A stretch of DNA of 64,000 nucleotides, taken from contig NZ_BMGS01000001.1 in the NCBI RefSeq assembly GCF_014640315.1, positions 186,001 to 250,000 on the forward strand. The letters are read 5' to 3'. The translations under genes were made by a program, and so were the position numbers. The notes under the pieces are model-generated. The model was given only the letters and a program-made list of their open reading frames with translations. It did no database searches and was not told the DNA's origin. This DNA is from Hymenobacter glacieicola. Lineage in GTDB: Bacteria > Bacteroidota > Bacteroidia > Cytophagales > Hymenobacteraceae. Positions 26,090 to 34,973 of the stretch are shown piece by piece; the stretch's first letter is position 1, and every line of letters starts with the position of its first letter.

Positions 26090-28696
26090 GTGAAAAAATT
26101 ACTGCTTCTGCCGTTGTGCCTGGGCGCAGCTTCGGCCAGCGCCCAACTCGCGGATACCTTCGCCGACGGTAACTTCACCCAAAATCCTGCCTGGACCGGC
26201 GACGCGGCCGCTTTTCAGGTAAATGCGGCCCAACAGCTGCAAACCAATGGGCCGGCCGTCACCGGCTCCGAAATTCAACTGGTGACGCCTTGCACCGCTA
26301 CCACCGGCACCACCTGGGAGTTTTGGGCGAACCTGAAGCTGGCCACCAGCGGCGGCAACTACGCCGACGTGTGGCTCATGTCCGACCAGGCCGATCTGAA
26401 AGCCAGCGGCACCAAGGGCTACTTCGTGCGCCTGGGCGGTACCACCGATGAAGTGTCGCTCTTTCGCCAGGATGCCACGGGCAGTCCGGTGTACGTGGTG
26501 AACGGGCAGGACGCTACCCTAAGCTCCCCCACCAACAACCTCGTGCGGGTGCGCGTGACGCGCACTACCCTGAACGTCTGGACCTTGGAGCGGGACCTGG
26601 CCGGCGGCACGGCATACGTGCGGGAGGGAATGGCCACCGATGCCACCCACCAGCGTAGTGCCTTCTTTGGGGTGTACACCACGTATTCGCAGGCCAATAG
26701 TAAGGCGTTTACCTTCGATGATTTCCGGGTAACCGACACTACGGCGCCCTTACTACTACGAGCCGCCGCGCCCAGTGCCCGCCAACTGGATATTACCTTC
26801 AATGAAGCCGTGGCCGCCGCGCAGCCCGTGGGCAGCTACCAGCTGGCGGGCACCGGAGCCCCGGCCGTAACGGCCGCCACCCGGGATGCCGCCGACCCAA
26901 CCCTCGTGCACCTGACGCTGGCCGCCGATGTGCCGCTGGGCACCACTACGGTGGAGGTGCGGGGCGTAGCGGATGCCTTTGGTAACGTGGCGGCTGGCCC
27001 GCTGACGGCTACGTTTCAGACCAACGGCTTTGCCGTGGCGCCTACCGTGAACCAGGTGCTCATCACGGAAATCATGGCCGATGAAACGCCGGTAGTCGGG
27101 TTGCCCGCCTCGGAGTTTGTGGAGGTGCATAACGCCTCGGCTACGGCAGTGCTGGATTTAGCTGGGGTGCGCCTGCTGAAACCGGGAAGTGCCAGCGCGG
27201 CCGTATTTCCGGCCGGTGCCGTGCTGCTGCCGGGCGAGTACGCGGTAGTGTGTGGCAGCACCCGCGCCGCCCAGTTTGCCGGCTACGGCAAGGTGTTCGG
27301 GCTAACGAACTTCCCCAGCCTCTCCAACGCCGCCGACCAGCTGGTGCTGCGTGGCAAAGATGGCCGCACCTTGTTTGAAGTCAGCTACACCGACGCCTGG
27401 TATCAGGATGCCCGCAAGAAAGAAGGCGGCTGGACTCTGGAAATGGTGGACACCGGCAACCCTTGCGCCGGGGCGCCAAACTGGCGGGCCAGCACCGCTG
27501 CCACCGGCGGCACGCCCGGCCGGGTTAATGCAGTGCGGGCCGCCAACCCCGACCGTACCCCGCCGGCCCTGCTCCGCGCCCTGGCCCTTACCCCCACTAC
27601 GGTGCGGCTCTACTTCGCCGAAAAGCTGGACAGCGCCGCGGCGGCCCGACCCGCGCACTATACCCTGGTGCCTGCCGCTACCGTTACCCGCGCCGTCCCG
27701 GCTACCCCCGATTTCCGGACCGTAGACCTAACCCTGGCTACCCCTCTGGCGCCCAACCAACCCCTGACCGTAACCGTGCAGCAAGCCCTGGATTGCGTGG
27801 GCAACGCCAGCGGCCCGGCTACCTCGGCCACATTTGCCTTGCCCGCGCCAGCCGCGCCCGGCGACGTGGTCATCAACGAAATCTTGTTTAATCCGCGAGT
27901 GGGGGGAGTTGATTTTGTGGAGCTGCTCAACCGCTCCGGCAAGTACCTGAATGTGCAGGGCTGGCAGCTGGGCAGCGTGGAAGCCACCGGTTCCATCCGG
28001 ACCGAGCCGATTAGCAGCGGCCCGCTGCTGCTGCCTCCCGGTGGTCTGCTGGCCTTCACTACCCGCCCCGATATTATTTTGAATCACTACCCCGCCAGCA
28101 CCAACCCGGCCAATCTGGTCCTGGTGCCGGACCTGCCCACCTTCCCCGATGATGGCGGCACCGTGGCGGTGCTGGATGCCCAAGCGCAGGTGCTGGACCG
28201 CTACGCCTACTCCGAAAAACAGCACCTGAAGCTCCTGGATCAGGTTGATGGCGTGTCGTTGGAGCGGATTCGGGCGACCGGCCCGAGCGAGTCGGGCAAC
28301 TTTCACTCGGCGGCCAGCAGCGTGGGCTACGCCACGCCGGGCCGGGCCAACTCCCAGCAGCAAACCGAGCCGGAAGGGGCAGGACTGCTCACGGTAACTC
28401 CCGAACTGTTTACCCCCGACGAGGACGGCCAGCAGGATTTTACTACCCTCACCTACCAGCTGGAAGAACCGGGGTACGCCGGCTCCGTAACTATTTACGA
28501 TGCCCAGGGCCGACTGGCTCGTCAGTTAGTGCGCAACGAAACGCTGCCCACGCGCGGCTTCTGGCAGTGGGACGGCCTGACGGATCGGGGCCAGAAGGCG
28601 GCGGTGGGCTACTACGTGTTGCTGGTGGAGCTGTTTACTCCTGGCGGCACCAAGCGCGAGTTCCGCAAAATGGTGGTGGTAGGCGCCCGGCTGTAA
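26090..28696 (+). CDS. Exported multidomain protein with lamin-tail domains and FlgD-like C-terminus
   Basis: 868 aa starting at GTG 26090, chosen because VKKLLLLPLCLGAASASAQ is then a signal peptide. Modules: a concanavalin/laminin-G-like N-terminal part (about 20-215), an SbsA-like Ig domain (LLRAAAPSARQLDITFNEAV), a lamin-tail domain at about 322-450 (VLITEIMADETP, SEFVEVHNASA), a second Ig-like unit, and a second lamin-tail domain at about 590-740 (DVVINEILFNPRVGGVDFVE). A FlgD-like/CHU_C-like end follows (FTPDEDGQQDF, GFWQWDGLTDRGQKAAVGYY). Probably a cell-surface T9SS cargo of type B style, but the terminal segment is not a textbook sorting domain. Single gene. Confidence 0.82.
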   Translation: MKKLLLLPLCLGAASASAQLADTFADGNFTQNPAWTGDAAAFQVNAAQQLQTNGPAVTGSEIQLVTPCTATTGTTWEFWANLKLATSGGNYADVWLMSDQADLKASGTKGYFVRLGGTTDEVSLFRQDATGSPVYVVNGQDATLSSPTNNLVRVRVTRTTLNVWTLERDLAGGTAYVREGMATDATHQRSAFFGVYTTYSQANSKAFTFDDFRVTDTTAPLLLRAAAPSARQLDITFNEAVAAAQPVGSYQLAGTGAPAVTAATRDAADPTLVHLTLAADVPLGTTTVEVRGVADAFGNVAAGPLTATFQTNGFAVAPTVNQVLITEIMADETPVVGLPASEFVEVHNASATAVLDLAGVRLLKPGSASAAVFPAGAVLLPGEYAVVCGSTRAAQFAGYGKVFGLTNFPSLSNAADQLVLRGKDGRTLFEVSYTDAWYQDARKKEGGWTLEMVDTGNPCAGAPNWRASTAATGGTPGRVNAVRAANPDRTPPALLRALALTPTTVRLYFAEKLDSAAAARPAHYTLVPAATVTRAVPATPDFRTVDLTLATPLAPNQPLTVTVQQALDCVGNASGPATSATFALPAPAAPGDVVINEILFNPRVGGVDFVELLNRSGKYLNVQGWQLGSVEATGSIRTEPISSGPLLLPPGGLLAFTTRPDIILNHYPASTNPANLVLVPDLPTFPDDGGTVAVLDAQAQVLDRYAYSEKQHLKLLDQVDGVSLERIRATGPSESGNFHSAASSVGYATPGRANSQQQTEPEGAGLLTVTPELFTPDEDGQQDFTTLTYQLEEPGYAGSVTIYDAQGRLARQLVRNETLPTRGFWQWDGLTDRGQKAAVGYYVLLVELFTPGGTKREFRKMVVVGARL

Positions 28697-28730
28697 AGCT
28701 CTTCCGTCTCAGATTTCGAGAGCAGAATAA

Positions 28731-28790
28731 GCTCAACAATATTGTATTGTTTTAAGGTGATATTACATATTTTTTATTGCTCAACAATAT
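28731..28790. promoter_or_regulatory. AT-rich region with a 12-bp direct repeat upstream of the small membrane protein gene
   Basis: GCTCAACAATAT occurs at 28731-28742 and 28779-28790, with starts 48 bp apart. The first copy extends into the palindrome ACAATATTGT. The stretch 28697-28848 is far more AT-rich than its surroundings. Possible regulator binding sites; no match to a known operator. Confidence 0.35.
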
Positions 28791-28848
28791 CCTTTTAAAA
28801 AACGAGCTCGTAAAAATGAGCAGTTATTCACTTTAACTGACTCATTCT

Positions 28849-29238
28849 ATGAAAGTAATATCACCCCGCATGCACGGCATGCTCGACTACGGCACCATTG
28901 CCTTGTTTGCACTGGCCCCCACACTTTTTGACTTCGATGGTCCTTACGCTACGGCTTGTTACGTGCTGGCCGCCGGCTACCTGCTCATCACTTTGATGAC
29001 TGATTTTCCGATGGGCGTCATGCGCATGATTCCGTTTCCAATGCATGGGGGCCTGGAACTGATAAGTGGCTTGGCTTTGCTGGCAGCCCCGTTCATCTTT
29101 GGCTTTCACGATGACAACACCCTGGCTCGTAACTTCTTCATGATCATGGGGGTAGTGTTCCTGGGCTCGTGGATGCTCACCGACTGGCGCGCTGATACCC
29201 ACACCCAAGCCCATAAGAACGTTATGCCGCAGCACTAA
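28849..29238 (+). CDS. Small multi-pass membrane protein, SPW-repeat-like
   Basis: 129 aa with four hydrophobic segments: ALFALAPTLFDF, ATACYVLAAGYLLITLMTDF, LELISGLALLAAPFIFGF and FFMIMGVVFLGSWMLTDW. The last pair resembles SPW-repeat membrane proteins (helix, AAPF, loop, helix ending in W), a tentative assignment. His/Met-rich ends (MHGM, PMHGG) are noted. Function unknown. A paralog 150 bp downstream carries a frameshift. Confidence 0.7.
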   Translation: MKVISPRMHGMLDYGTIALFALAPTLFDFDGPYATACYVLAAGYLLITLMTDFPMGVMRMIPFPMHGGLELISGLALLAAPFIFGFHDDNTLARNFFMIMGVVFLGSWMLTDWRADTHTQAHKNVMPQH

Positions 29239-29258
29239 ACTGCCGCGGTACCACACCG

Positions 29259-29293
29259 AAAAGCCCGATAGTGTAGTGCTATCGGGCTTTTTT
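29259..29293 (+). terminator. Terminator after the small membrane protein gene
   Basis: AAAAGCCCGATAG and CTATCGGGCTTTTTT stem with a TGTAGTG loop and a T tract. Confidence 0.85.
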
Positions 29294-29388
29294 GTCGGAA
29301 ACTGCTGGAATGCCCCGAAAGCCGGTGCTGTTTCCAGGCGGTATTCAATTCATTGTTAAATGTCTGCCCATCAACCTGTTGCTTTGTT

Positions 29389-29764
29389 ATGAAAATTGTG
29401 TCGCCCACTGCTCACGGCTTCATTGATGTAGCCTTTTATTACGGTGCTGGCCATGGCGCCCATCATGTTTGATCTGGAACCGGCCGTCGATACGGCGTGC
29501 TTTGTGCTGGCGGGGGGCTACCTGCTCATCACCCTGCTCACCGATTTCAAGCTCGGCATATTCCGCCTGATTCCCTTTCCGGTGCACGGCTGGCTGGACT
29601 TGCTCACGGGCCTGGCCCTGCTGGCGGCCCCGTTCCTGTTTCACTTCGAAGCCGGCAGCGCCGAACGAAACCTGTCGTGGATGCTGGGGGCGGTTTCCGT
29701 TATCACATGGTTTGTCACCGACTGGAAGGGCCAGACCCGCAGCATGATGACCGACCGGGGCTAA
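29389..29764 (+). pseudogene. Paralog of the SPW-like membrane protein with a one-base frameshift
   Basis: ATG 29389 begins MKIVSPTAHGFID, matching the paralog's MKVISPRMHGMLD, then runs out of frame to an early stop. The remainder (LAMAPIMFDLEPAVDTACFV to TDWKGQTRS) continues one frame over, up to 29764. Removing one T from the run TTTT at 29434-29437 restores DVAFITVLAMAPIMFD and a full-length protein of about 124 aa with all four membrane segments. Either a recent inactivation, a phase-variable homopolymer or a sequencing error; the intact downstream frame suggests it is recent. GTG 29444 could start a truncated product. Confidence 0.75.
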
Positions 29765-29784
29765 CTTACTGCCCCGAACGTGAC

Positions 29785-29825
29785 CAATCGGCCCGCCGCT
29801 TCAACCTGAAGCGGCGGGCCGATTG
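29785..29825. terminator. Bidirectional hairpin between convergent genes
   Basis: Perfect 17-bp arms (CAATCGGCCCGCCGCTT and its complement) around a 7-base loop. U tracts are weak. Confidence 0.7.
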
Positions 29826-29856
29826 ATTGTTAATCAACTGTTTGAAAGTGAGTTGT

Positions 29857-30711
29857 CTAGCGCCGCAGCGTCAGGCCCAGGAAAAACTCCCGGTAGGTTT
29901 CGCGGGTAAGGGGTAGGCCGGCGCCAAAGTCGAGCTGACAGTTTTCGCTGAGGGTGAGTTCGGGGCCTACGTTGAGGGTAGTGCGCCAAAGCGCCTGGCG
30001 GGTATCCCAGTTGCTCATCAGCTCGGCGTACACACCCAGCACCTTATTTAAGTCGTGGTTGACGGTGGCCGCGGGCATAAACGATACAAAGTGCTGGCCC
30101 GCATCCCGGTCGTGCTCCCAGTTGCCGCGCACCTGCACCGACAGCTCCGACGTTTCGGCCAGCTTGTACGTGAACGGCACCGACACGCCCGCTTCCCAGC
30201 CCCCGTTCCCAACGCTGCCACCGGTGGGCATGCGCACGAACGTAGCCACCGCCAGCGCCCCCCGTGACGGGCCATCGTCACCGAAAATGTTGCGTTTCAC
30301 CCGCAGGGTCAGGTCGCCGAAACCCCGGTTACGCGCCGGGGCGGTGTTTTCCTGGGGCCACTCTTTCTCAATCGTGTACGATTCCACCACCAGCTGCACA
30401 TCGGTTTGTTCCGAAACGCCAAGCTTCACTACGGCCTGATTAAAGAGTAACTCCCGGCGCCGCGTACCATCCTCGCGGCCGTTGCGCACCCGAAAAAGGT
30501 TGGTTTCTACTTGCAAATGGCCGGGGTCAATGGTGAAACCACTTTCCGTGATGCCGGGGCGGTCGGGGTGGAGCTTGCGTAGCTGGGTGCGCGGAGTAGG
30601 TTGAAACAGAGTGTAGCGCGGTTTGGCCGTAGAGTCCGGGGCCTGGGCTACCGCCTGGCTGGCCGCGCCAGCCAGCGCGCCAGTGAGCAAAAGGACGGGA
30701 AAAAATTTCAT
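29857..30711 (-). CDS. Outer-membrane channel-like protein (transporter family)
   Basis: 284 aa from ATG 30711; the longer frame adds 18 residues before a clear signal peptide MKFFPVLLLTGALAGAASQAVAQ. The mature part has many amphipathic strands, with HPDRPGITESGFTIDPGHLQVET and RGFGDLTLRVKRN typical of the Bacteroidota 'transporter' beta-barrels related to the phenol-degradation MetA family, and ends in LGLTLRR. It lies 75 bp downstream of the TonB-dependent receptor on the same strand and is probably co-transcribed, so it may share that receptor's metal-related role. Substrate unknown. Confidence 0.75.
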   Translation of the reverse strand: MKFFPVLLLTGALAGAASQAVAQAPDSTAKPRYTLFQPTPRTQLRKLHPDRPGITESGFTIDPGHLQVETNLFRVRNGREDGTRRRELLFNQAVVKLGVSEQTDVQLVVESYTIEKEWPQENTAPARNRGFGDLTLRVKRNIFGDDGPSRGALAVATFVRMPTGGSVGNGGWEAGVSVPFTYKLAETSELSVQVRGNWEHDRDAGQHFVSFMPAATVNHDLNKVLGVYAELMSNWDTRQALWRTTLNVGPELTLSENCQLDFGAGLPLTRETYREFFLGLTLRR

Positions 30712-30786
30712 GAGGGGAGGAGTAGCGTATGCCGCTCCGTACGCAAAAACGGCCCGCCCGATCATGCAGGCCCCGCGCTGGCCCGG

Positions 30787-33057
30787 CTACAGGGTGTAGC
30801 GCACGCCCAAAAACAGCCGCCGGCCCTGCAGGGGCGCGAAGTTGTAGCTGGTGTCAAAGGTGTAGCCCTGCGGATTATCCACGCCCACGTTTTTATCGAA
30901 GGGGTCAAAAGGCCGCAGCAGGGCGTAGCGGGGCAAAAAGTTGAAGATGTTCTTCAGGCCTGCGTACAGCTCCAGCCCTTCCTTGAGCTTGCGCGTAGCC
31001 TGCACGTTCTGGAGGGCAAACCAGGGCGAGCGGCCGGGCCGAAAGTCGTTCGGGAAAACGGGCAATGCCATGGGGCTGCTCACCTGTCCGGTGTAGTCGA
31101 GGCTGAGGTTCAGGCGCTCCAGGGCGTAGCTCACGGCCCAGGTGCCGGAAAAAGGCGGGGAGTGAAACTGCGCTAACCGGCGCAGCGGGCCGCCATCAGC
31201 GGGCTGCTCCCGCCGAAACACGTCCAGCACCGTCACGCCTACCATCACCTTCAGGGGCCGGGCCAGGGCCACGTCGGTGTTCAGGGTGAAGCCCCGACTA
31301 ACGGCGTACCCATTGAGGTTGCGGTAGATAATCTGGTTGGGGTCGGTGTCGTAGTCGGGGCTGATTTTGTTGGTGAAGTAGGTGTAAAACACGCTGGCAT
31401 CGAGGGTGACGGTAGCGCCGCTGTTGAGCTGCAGGAAGCGGTTGTAGTTTACGTTCACGTTCCAGCTCCGCTCGGGCTTCAGGGCCTCGGGCACCACTAC
31501 CTGCCGGGCCCCGGTAAGGGCGGCGTGGTCCTCGGTGAACAGGTTGACTACCCGGTAGCCGTTGCCCAACCCCACGCGCCAAACCTGGCTACCATCGGGC
31601 CGGCCCCACTTGTAGTTCAGGCGCGGGCTCAGGATGCTGCCGTGGCGGGAGTTGTAATCGTAGCGCAGCCCCAGGAGCAGGGTAGCGTCGGGCGTGAGGC
31701 GCCACTCGTCCTGCACAAACGCGCCGGGCAACTGCACCAAATCGGGGGCGTTGCGCGGGGTATCAGCAGGGCCGGTGGTAGCGGTGGCGGGCGTGTTGTC
31801 GTCGTACCAGGTGGTGCGGTAGGTAGCGCCCGTCAGCAGGTTATGGCGGATGCTCAGCTCCTTGGCCCAGGTCAGCTGCCCGAAGCCTACCCGTTGCAGG
31901 GCCCGGTACAGGGTAGTGCCGTAGGCCGAGTTCTGGCGGTGCTGGTTGAAGGTGCCGCTGAGCACGAGCCGCTGCCCGCGTACCGGCAGCTGGTACTGCC
32001 CCAGCAGCTCGTAGCGGCTCGTGTACACGCTTTCCCCGTAGATGCTGTCCTGGCCGCGGTGCTCGGGCGTCCAGTTCAACTGGCCTCCAAACCGGTCTTC
32101 GTAGTAGTAGCGGCCGGCCAGGTTGGCTACCCGCTGCTCGGGTCGGGCCCAGGTCCATTTGTTGAACACCGAAACGCGCTGCTGAGTAGGCACGTCGGTA
32201 AAGCCGTCGTCGTTCACGTCGCGGCGCTGGTTGTAGTGGTAGAGGTTGGTACTGAGCAGGGTAGAGGCCGCCCCGATTTTGCGCGCCACGCCCAGGTCCA
32301 GGTTCACGTCGCGGTGGGAGGTGCCGAACAGGTCGGCGGAAAAGCGCGGGGCCTTTGCCGGGTTTTTGGTAATGACGTTGATCAGGCCGCCCACCGCTTC
32401 GGAGCCGTAAAGCGTGGAGGCCGGGCCCTTCACTACTTCCACCCGCTCAATCAGGCTGCTCGGAATGCCGCTCAGCCCGTACACCGTGCTCAGGGAGCTA
32501 ACTAGCGGCATGCCGTCAATCAGCACCATGGTATAAGGCCCTTCCAGCCCATTGATGTGGATGTCGCCGGTGCCGCAGACGTTGCAGTTGAGCTGGGGCC
32601 GCACCCCGTTAATCATGGCCAGGTTCTCGAACAAGCACACCGCCGGGTTCTTGCGAAACAGCTTCGGCGAGTACAGCTCCACGGCCACCGGTGACTCGCT
32701 CCGTATCACTTCGTTCAGGGTGCCGCTCACCACTACGTCGCCCAACGCGTTGGCACTGGGGTTCAAACTTAGGTTGAGGGTAGTCGACTGGCCCGCCGCT
32801 ACGCTCACGTTGCGTTCGGTAGGCAGCAACCCTACCGCGCTGCTTACCAGCTTGTAGCTGCCCGCCGGCACCTTCGTTAGCACAAAGCTGCCGTGCTCAT
32901 CGGCGGTAGTACCCAGGGTTGTGCCCTTCAGCCCGATACTGGCAAACGGCACTTCCTTGCCCTCTGACCGCACCACGCCCCGTACCGAGCCGGTGGGTTG
33001 GGCCTGAACAGCTAAGTTGCTGACAAACACGAATAAGCAAAGTAGGAGGTATCTCAT
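30787..33057 (-). CDS. TonB-dependent receptor, likely metal-related
   Basis: 756 aa. Signal peptide to AVQAQ, carboxypeptidase-D regulatory-like domain at about 24-105 (VRGVVRSEGKEVPFASIGLK), plug domain about 120-230 and a 22-strand barrel ending VRYTL. The plug has an unusual Cys pair, NCNVCGTGDIHINGLEGPY, just before the VLIDGMPLVSS segment, plus a further Cys in NPAVCLFENLAM; these could bind a metal. A palindrome ATTTAG-N6-CTAAAT sits 22 bp upstream of the start codon, and the same motif precedes mntH, so Mn2+ or Fe2+ uptake under a DtxR/MntR-type repressor is the favoured role. Energy would come from a TonB encoded elsewhere. Confidence 0.9.
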   Translation of the reverse strand: MRYLLLCLFVFVSNLAVQAQPTGSVRGVVRSEGKEVPFASIGLKGTTLGTTADEHGSFVLTKVPAGSYKLVSSAVGLLPTERNVSVAAGQSTTLNLSLNPSANALGDVVVSGTLNEVIRSESPVAVELYSPKLFRKNPAVCLFENLAMINGVRPQLNCNVCGTGDIHINGLEGPYTMVLIDGMPLVSSLSTVYGLSGIPSSLIERVEVVKGPASTLYGSEAVGGLINVITKNPAKAPRFSADLFGTSHRDVNLDLGVARKIGAASTLLSTNLYHYNQRRDVNDDGFTDVPTQQRVSVFNKWTWARPEQRVANLAGRYYYEDRFGGQLNWTPEHRGQDSIYGESVYTSRYELLGQYQLPVRGQRLVLSGTFNQHRQNSAYGTTLYRALQRVGFGQLTWAKELSIRHNLLTGATYRTTWYDDNTPATATTGPADTPRNAPDLVQLPGAFVQDEWRLTPDATLLLGLRYDYNSRHGSILSPRLNYKWGRPDGSQVWRVGLGNGYRVVNLFTEDHAALTGARQVVVPEALKPERSWNVNVNYNRFLQLNSGATVTLDASVFYTYFTNKISPDYDTDPNQIIYRNLNGYAVSRGFTLNTDVALARPLKVMVGVTVLDVFRREQPADGGPLRRLAQFHSPPFSGTWAVSYALERLNLSLDYTGQVSSPMALPVFPNDFRPGRSPWFALQNVQATRKLKEGLELYAGLKNIFNFLPRYALLRPFDPFDKNVGVDNPQGYTFDTSYNFAPLQGRRLFLGVRYTL

Positions 33058-33078
33058 TTAGCAGCGGCTTTACAAATT

Positions 33079-33096
33079 ATTTAGATAAGTCTAAAT
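33079..33096. promoter_or_regulatory. DtxR/MntR-like palindrome upstream of the TonB receptor gene
   Basis: Perfect 7-bp inverted repeat ATTTAGA-TAAG-TCTAAAT, centred 30 bp before the receptor start codon. It shares ATTTAG-N6-CTAAAT with the site at 34788-34805 upstream of mntH. The TTTAGR/YCTAAA half-sites resemble DtxR-family (IdeR/MntR) operators. Inferred repressor site. Confidence 0.65.
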
Positions 33097-33165
33097 CTGG
33101 TGGGCTGAAAAAAGCGCGGCAGTGCGCGCTGTCAGGATGTAGACCGGGTTTTTCTGTTTGAAAAA

Positions 33166-33356
33166 GGGTAGGAATGTGGGGGTAGTTCTAGTCGCCTCAC
33201 CCCTAGCCCCTCTCCAGGGGGAGAGGGGAACCAGTTTTTAGCTTTCTAAGACCTAGAAGGAAGCAGACAACAGAACGATTTTTAGAGCTAGTCCCCCTCT
33301 CCCGCTGGAGAGGGGCTAGGGGTGAGGCGACTAGAACTACCCCCACATTCCTACCC
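33166..33356. repeat. Large inverted repeat between mntH and the TonB receptor gene
   Basis: Arms of about 62 bp (33166-33227 and 33294-33356) are nearly perfect complements, containing GGGTAGGAATGTGGGGGTAG, TCTAGTCGCCTCACCCCTAG and CCCCTCTCC. The loop is about 66 bases. The right arm includes the mntH stop codon (33351-33353). MITE-like, of a different sequence class from the GAAGCATCTC elements. As RNA it would be a very stable hairpin separating mntH from the receptor gene. Confidence 0.8.
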
Positions 33357-34727
33357 GAAAAACGTTTCATATAACAGGTACACGTTCAGCGCGATGATGA
33401 TGGCCGAGACCACCCAGGCCAGCACCTGCACCCAAATCTTGTTTACGAATACGCCCATTTTGGCTTTGCTGCTCGTGAACATGACCAGCGGCACTACTGC
33501 GAAGCTCAGCTGCAACGACAGAATTACCTGGCTGAGTACCAGCAACTCACCGGTGCCTTTTTCGCCGTACAGCAAGGTCACGATGAAGGCCGGCACTACG
33601 GCAATACCGCGCGTAATGAGGCGGCGCAGCCAGGGTTTGAGCCGTATGTTCAGGAAGCCTTCCATCACAATCTGCCCGGCCAGGGTGCCCGTAAGCGTCG
33701 AGTTTTGACCTGAAGCCAGCAGCGCTACCGCAAACACAACCGAGGCGGCGCCGGCTCCCAGCACCGGGGCCAGCAGGGCGTGGGCCTGGTTGATGTCGGC
33801 TACCTCGTGGTGGCCGTTTTTGTGGAAAGCGGCGGCGGCCGTCACCAGAATGGCGGCATTCACGAAGAAAGCCAGGAACAGGGCCACGGTGCTGTCGATG
33901 GTAGCAAACTTGATGGCCATGCGCTTGCCACCTTCGGTCTGCTCAATCTGCCGGGTTTGCACAATGCTGGAGTGCAGGTACAGGTTGTGGGGCATGACGG
34001 TGGCGCCCAGAATGCCAATGGCCACGTACAGCATGCCCGGTGTGGTAACCACCTCCGGCCGCGGTACCAGCCCGCCCAGAATGCCAAACCAGTCCGGGTT
34101 CGACACGATGATTTCGTAGAGGAAGCAGCCGAAGATCAGTACAATCAGGCCCGCCACGATGCTTTCCAGCACCCGGAAGCCCTTGTTCTGAAACAGCAGC
34201 ACCACCATCACATCCAGAATAGTCAGCACGACCCCCCAGGTGAGGGGAATCTTGAACAGTAGGTTCAGGGCAATGGCCGAGCCGATAACCTCGGCCAGGT
34301 CGCAGGCGGCAATGGCTATTTCGCAGAAAAACCAGAGCACCATGCCCGTGGGCTTCGAGAAATGGTCCCGGCAGGCCTGGGCCAGGTCGCGGCCCGTCAC
34401 GATACCCAACTTGGCGGCCAAGTGCTGGAGCAGCATGGCAAACAGGTTGGAAATCAGAATGACGGAAAGCAACGTATACCCGAACCGGGAACCGCCCGCA
34501 ATATCCGTAGCCCAGTTGCCGGGGTCCATGTAGCCCACGGCTACCATCAGCCCCGGGCCCCAGAAGGCCAGCAGCTTGCGCCAGAAAGAAGCGTTCTGGG
34601 CGGGCACCCGAATGGAGGCGTACACCTCCTGCAAGGAGGGCGCCGTGCGGGCCTTGCGCCACCCGGCTTCCGGCGGCGTAAGGGGAGGAATCTGCGTATC
34701 GGTAGCGGAAGGTAAGACTGAGGGCAT
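33351..34727 (-). CDS. mntH: Nramp-family divalent metal transporter
   Basis: Proton-coupled Mn2+ (also Fe2+) importer of the inner membrane. 458 aa from ATG 34727 ([12 protein letters not shown]); a GTG at 34775 would lie only 11 bp from the operator, over the likely promoter. Eleven or so membrane helices. The metal-site motifs are both present: [15 protein letters not shown] in helix 1 and [13 protein letters not shown] in helix 6, with the Met that favours transition metals over Mg or Ca. A palindrome 59 bp upstream points to metal-dependent repression. Its stop codon lies in the arm of a large inverted repeat. Confidence 0.95.
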   Translation of the reverse strand: MPSVLPSATDTQIPPLTPPEAGWRKARTAPSLQEVYASIRVPAQNASFWRKLLAFWGPGLMVAVGYMDPGNWATDIAGGSRFGYTLLSVILISNLFAMLLQHLAAKLGIVTGRDLAQACRDHFSKPTGMVLWFFCEIAIAACDLAEVIGSAIALNLLFKIPLTWGVVLTILDVMVVLLFQNKGFRVLESIVAGLIVLIFGCFLYEIIVSNPDWFGILGGLVPRPEVVTTPGMLYVAIGILGATVMPHNLYLHSSIVQTRQIEQTEGGKRMAIKFATIDSTVALFLAFFVNAAILVTAAAAFHKNGHHEVADINQAHALLAPVLGAGAASVVFAVALLASGQNSTLTGTLAGQIVMEGFLNIRLKPWLRRLITRGIAVVPAFIVTLLYGEKGTGELLVLSQVILSLQLSFAVVPLVMFTSSKAKMGVFVNKIWVQVLAWVVSAIIIALNVYLLYETFFG

Positions 34728-34785
34728 AGGGCAGGGCAAAGGGTCCGGCAAGGCGCCTGAGGAACTGATAGTCACAAAGAAAGCT

Positions 34786-34807
34786 AAATTTAGGGCAACC
34801 TAAATTT
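34786..34807. promoter_or_regulatory. DtxR/MntR-like palindrome upstream of mntH
   Basis: Perfect 9-bp inverted repeat AAATTTAGG-GCAA-CCTAAATTT. It has the same core as the site before the TonB receptor gene. It lies between mntH (minus) and the divergent CDF gene (plus), nearer mntH. Likely a metal-responsive repressor site. Confidence 0.7.
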
Positions 34808-34973
34808 CTTTTTAAGACAGTCTACTTACTGCTTTTGTTTCAAAAAGTTGTCGTTACGGCGAGAAGCCCGAATTTTCCCGGAATTTTGTGCCCCCTTTTC
34901 TTGTCTTTGCTTGCCTGTACCGGAGTCTAATTGATCGGCCCCGCCGGTAGCTCTGCTTCCTCACTGCACCCTC

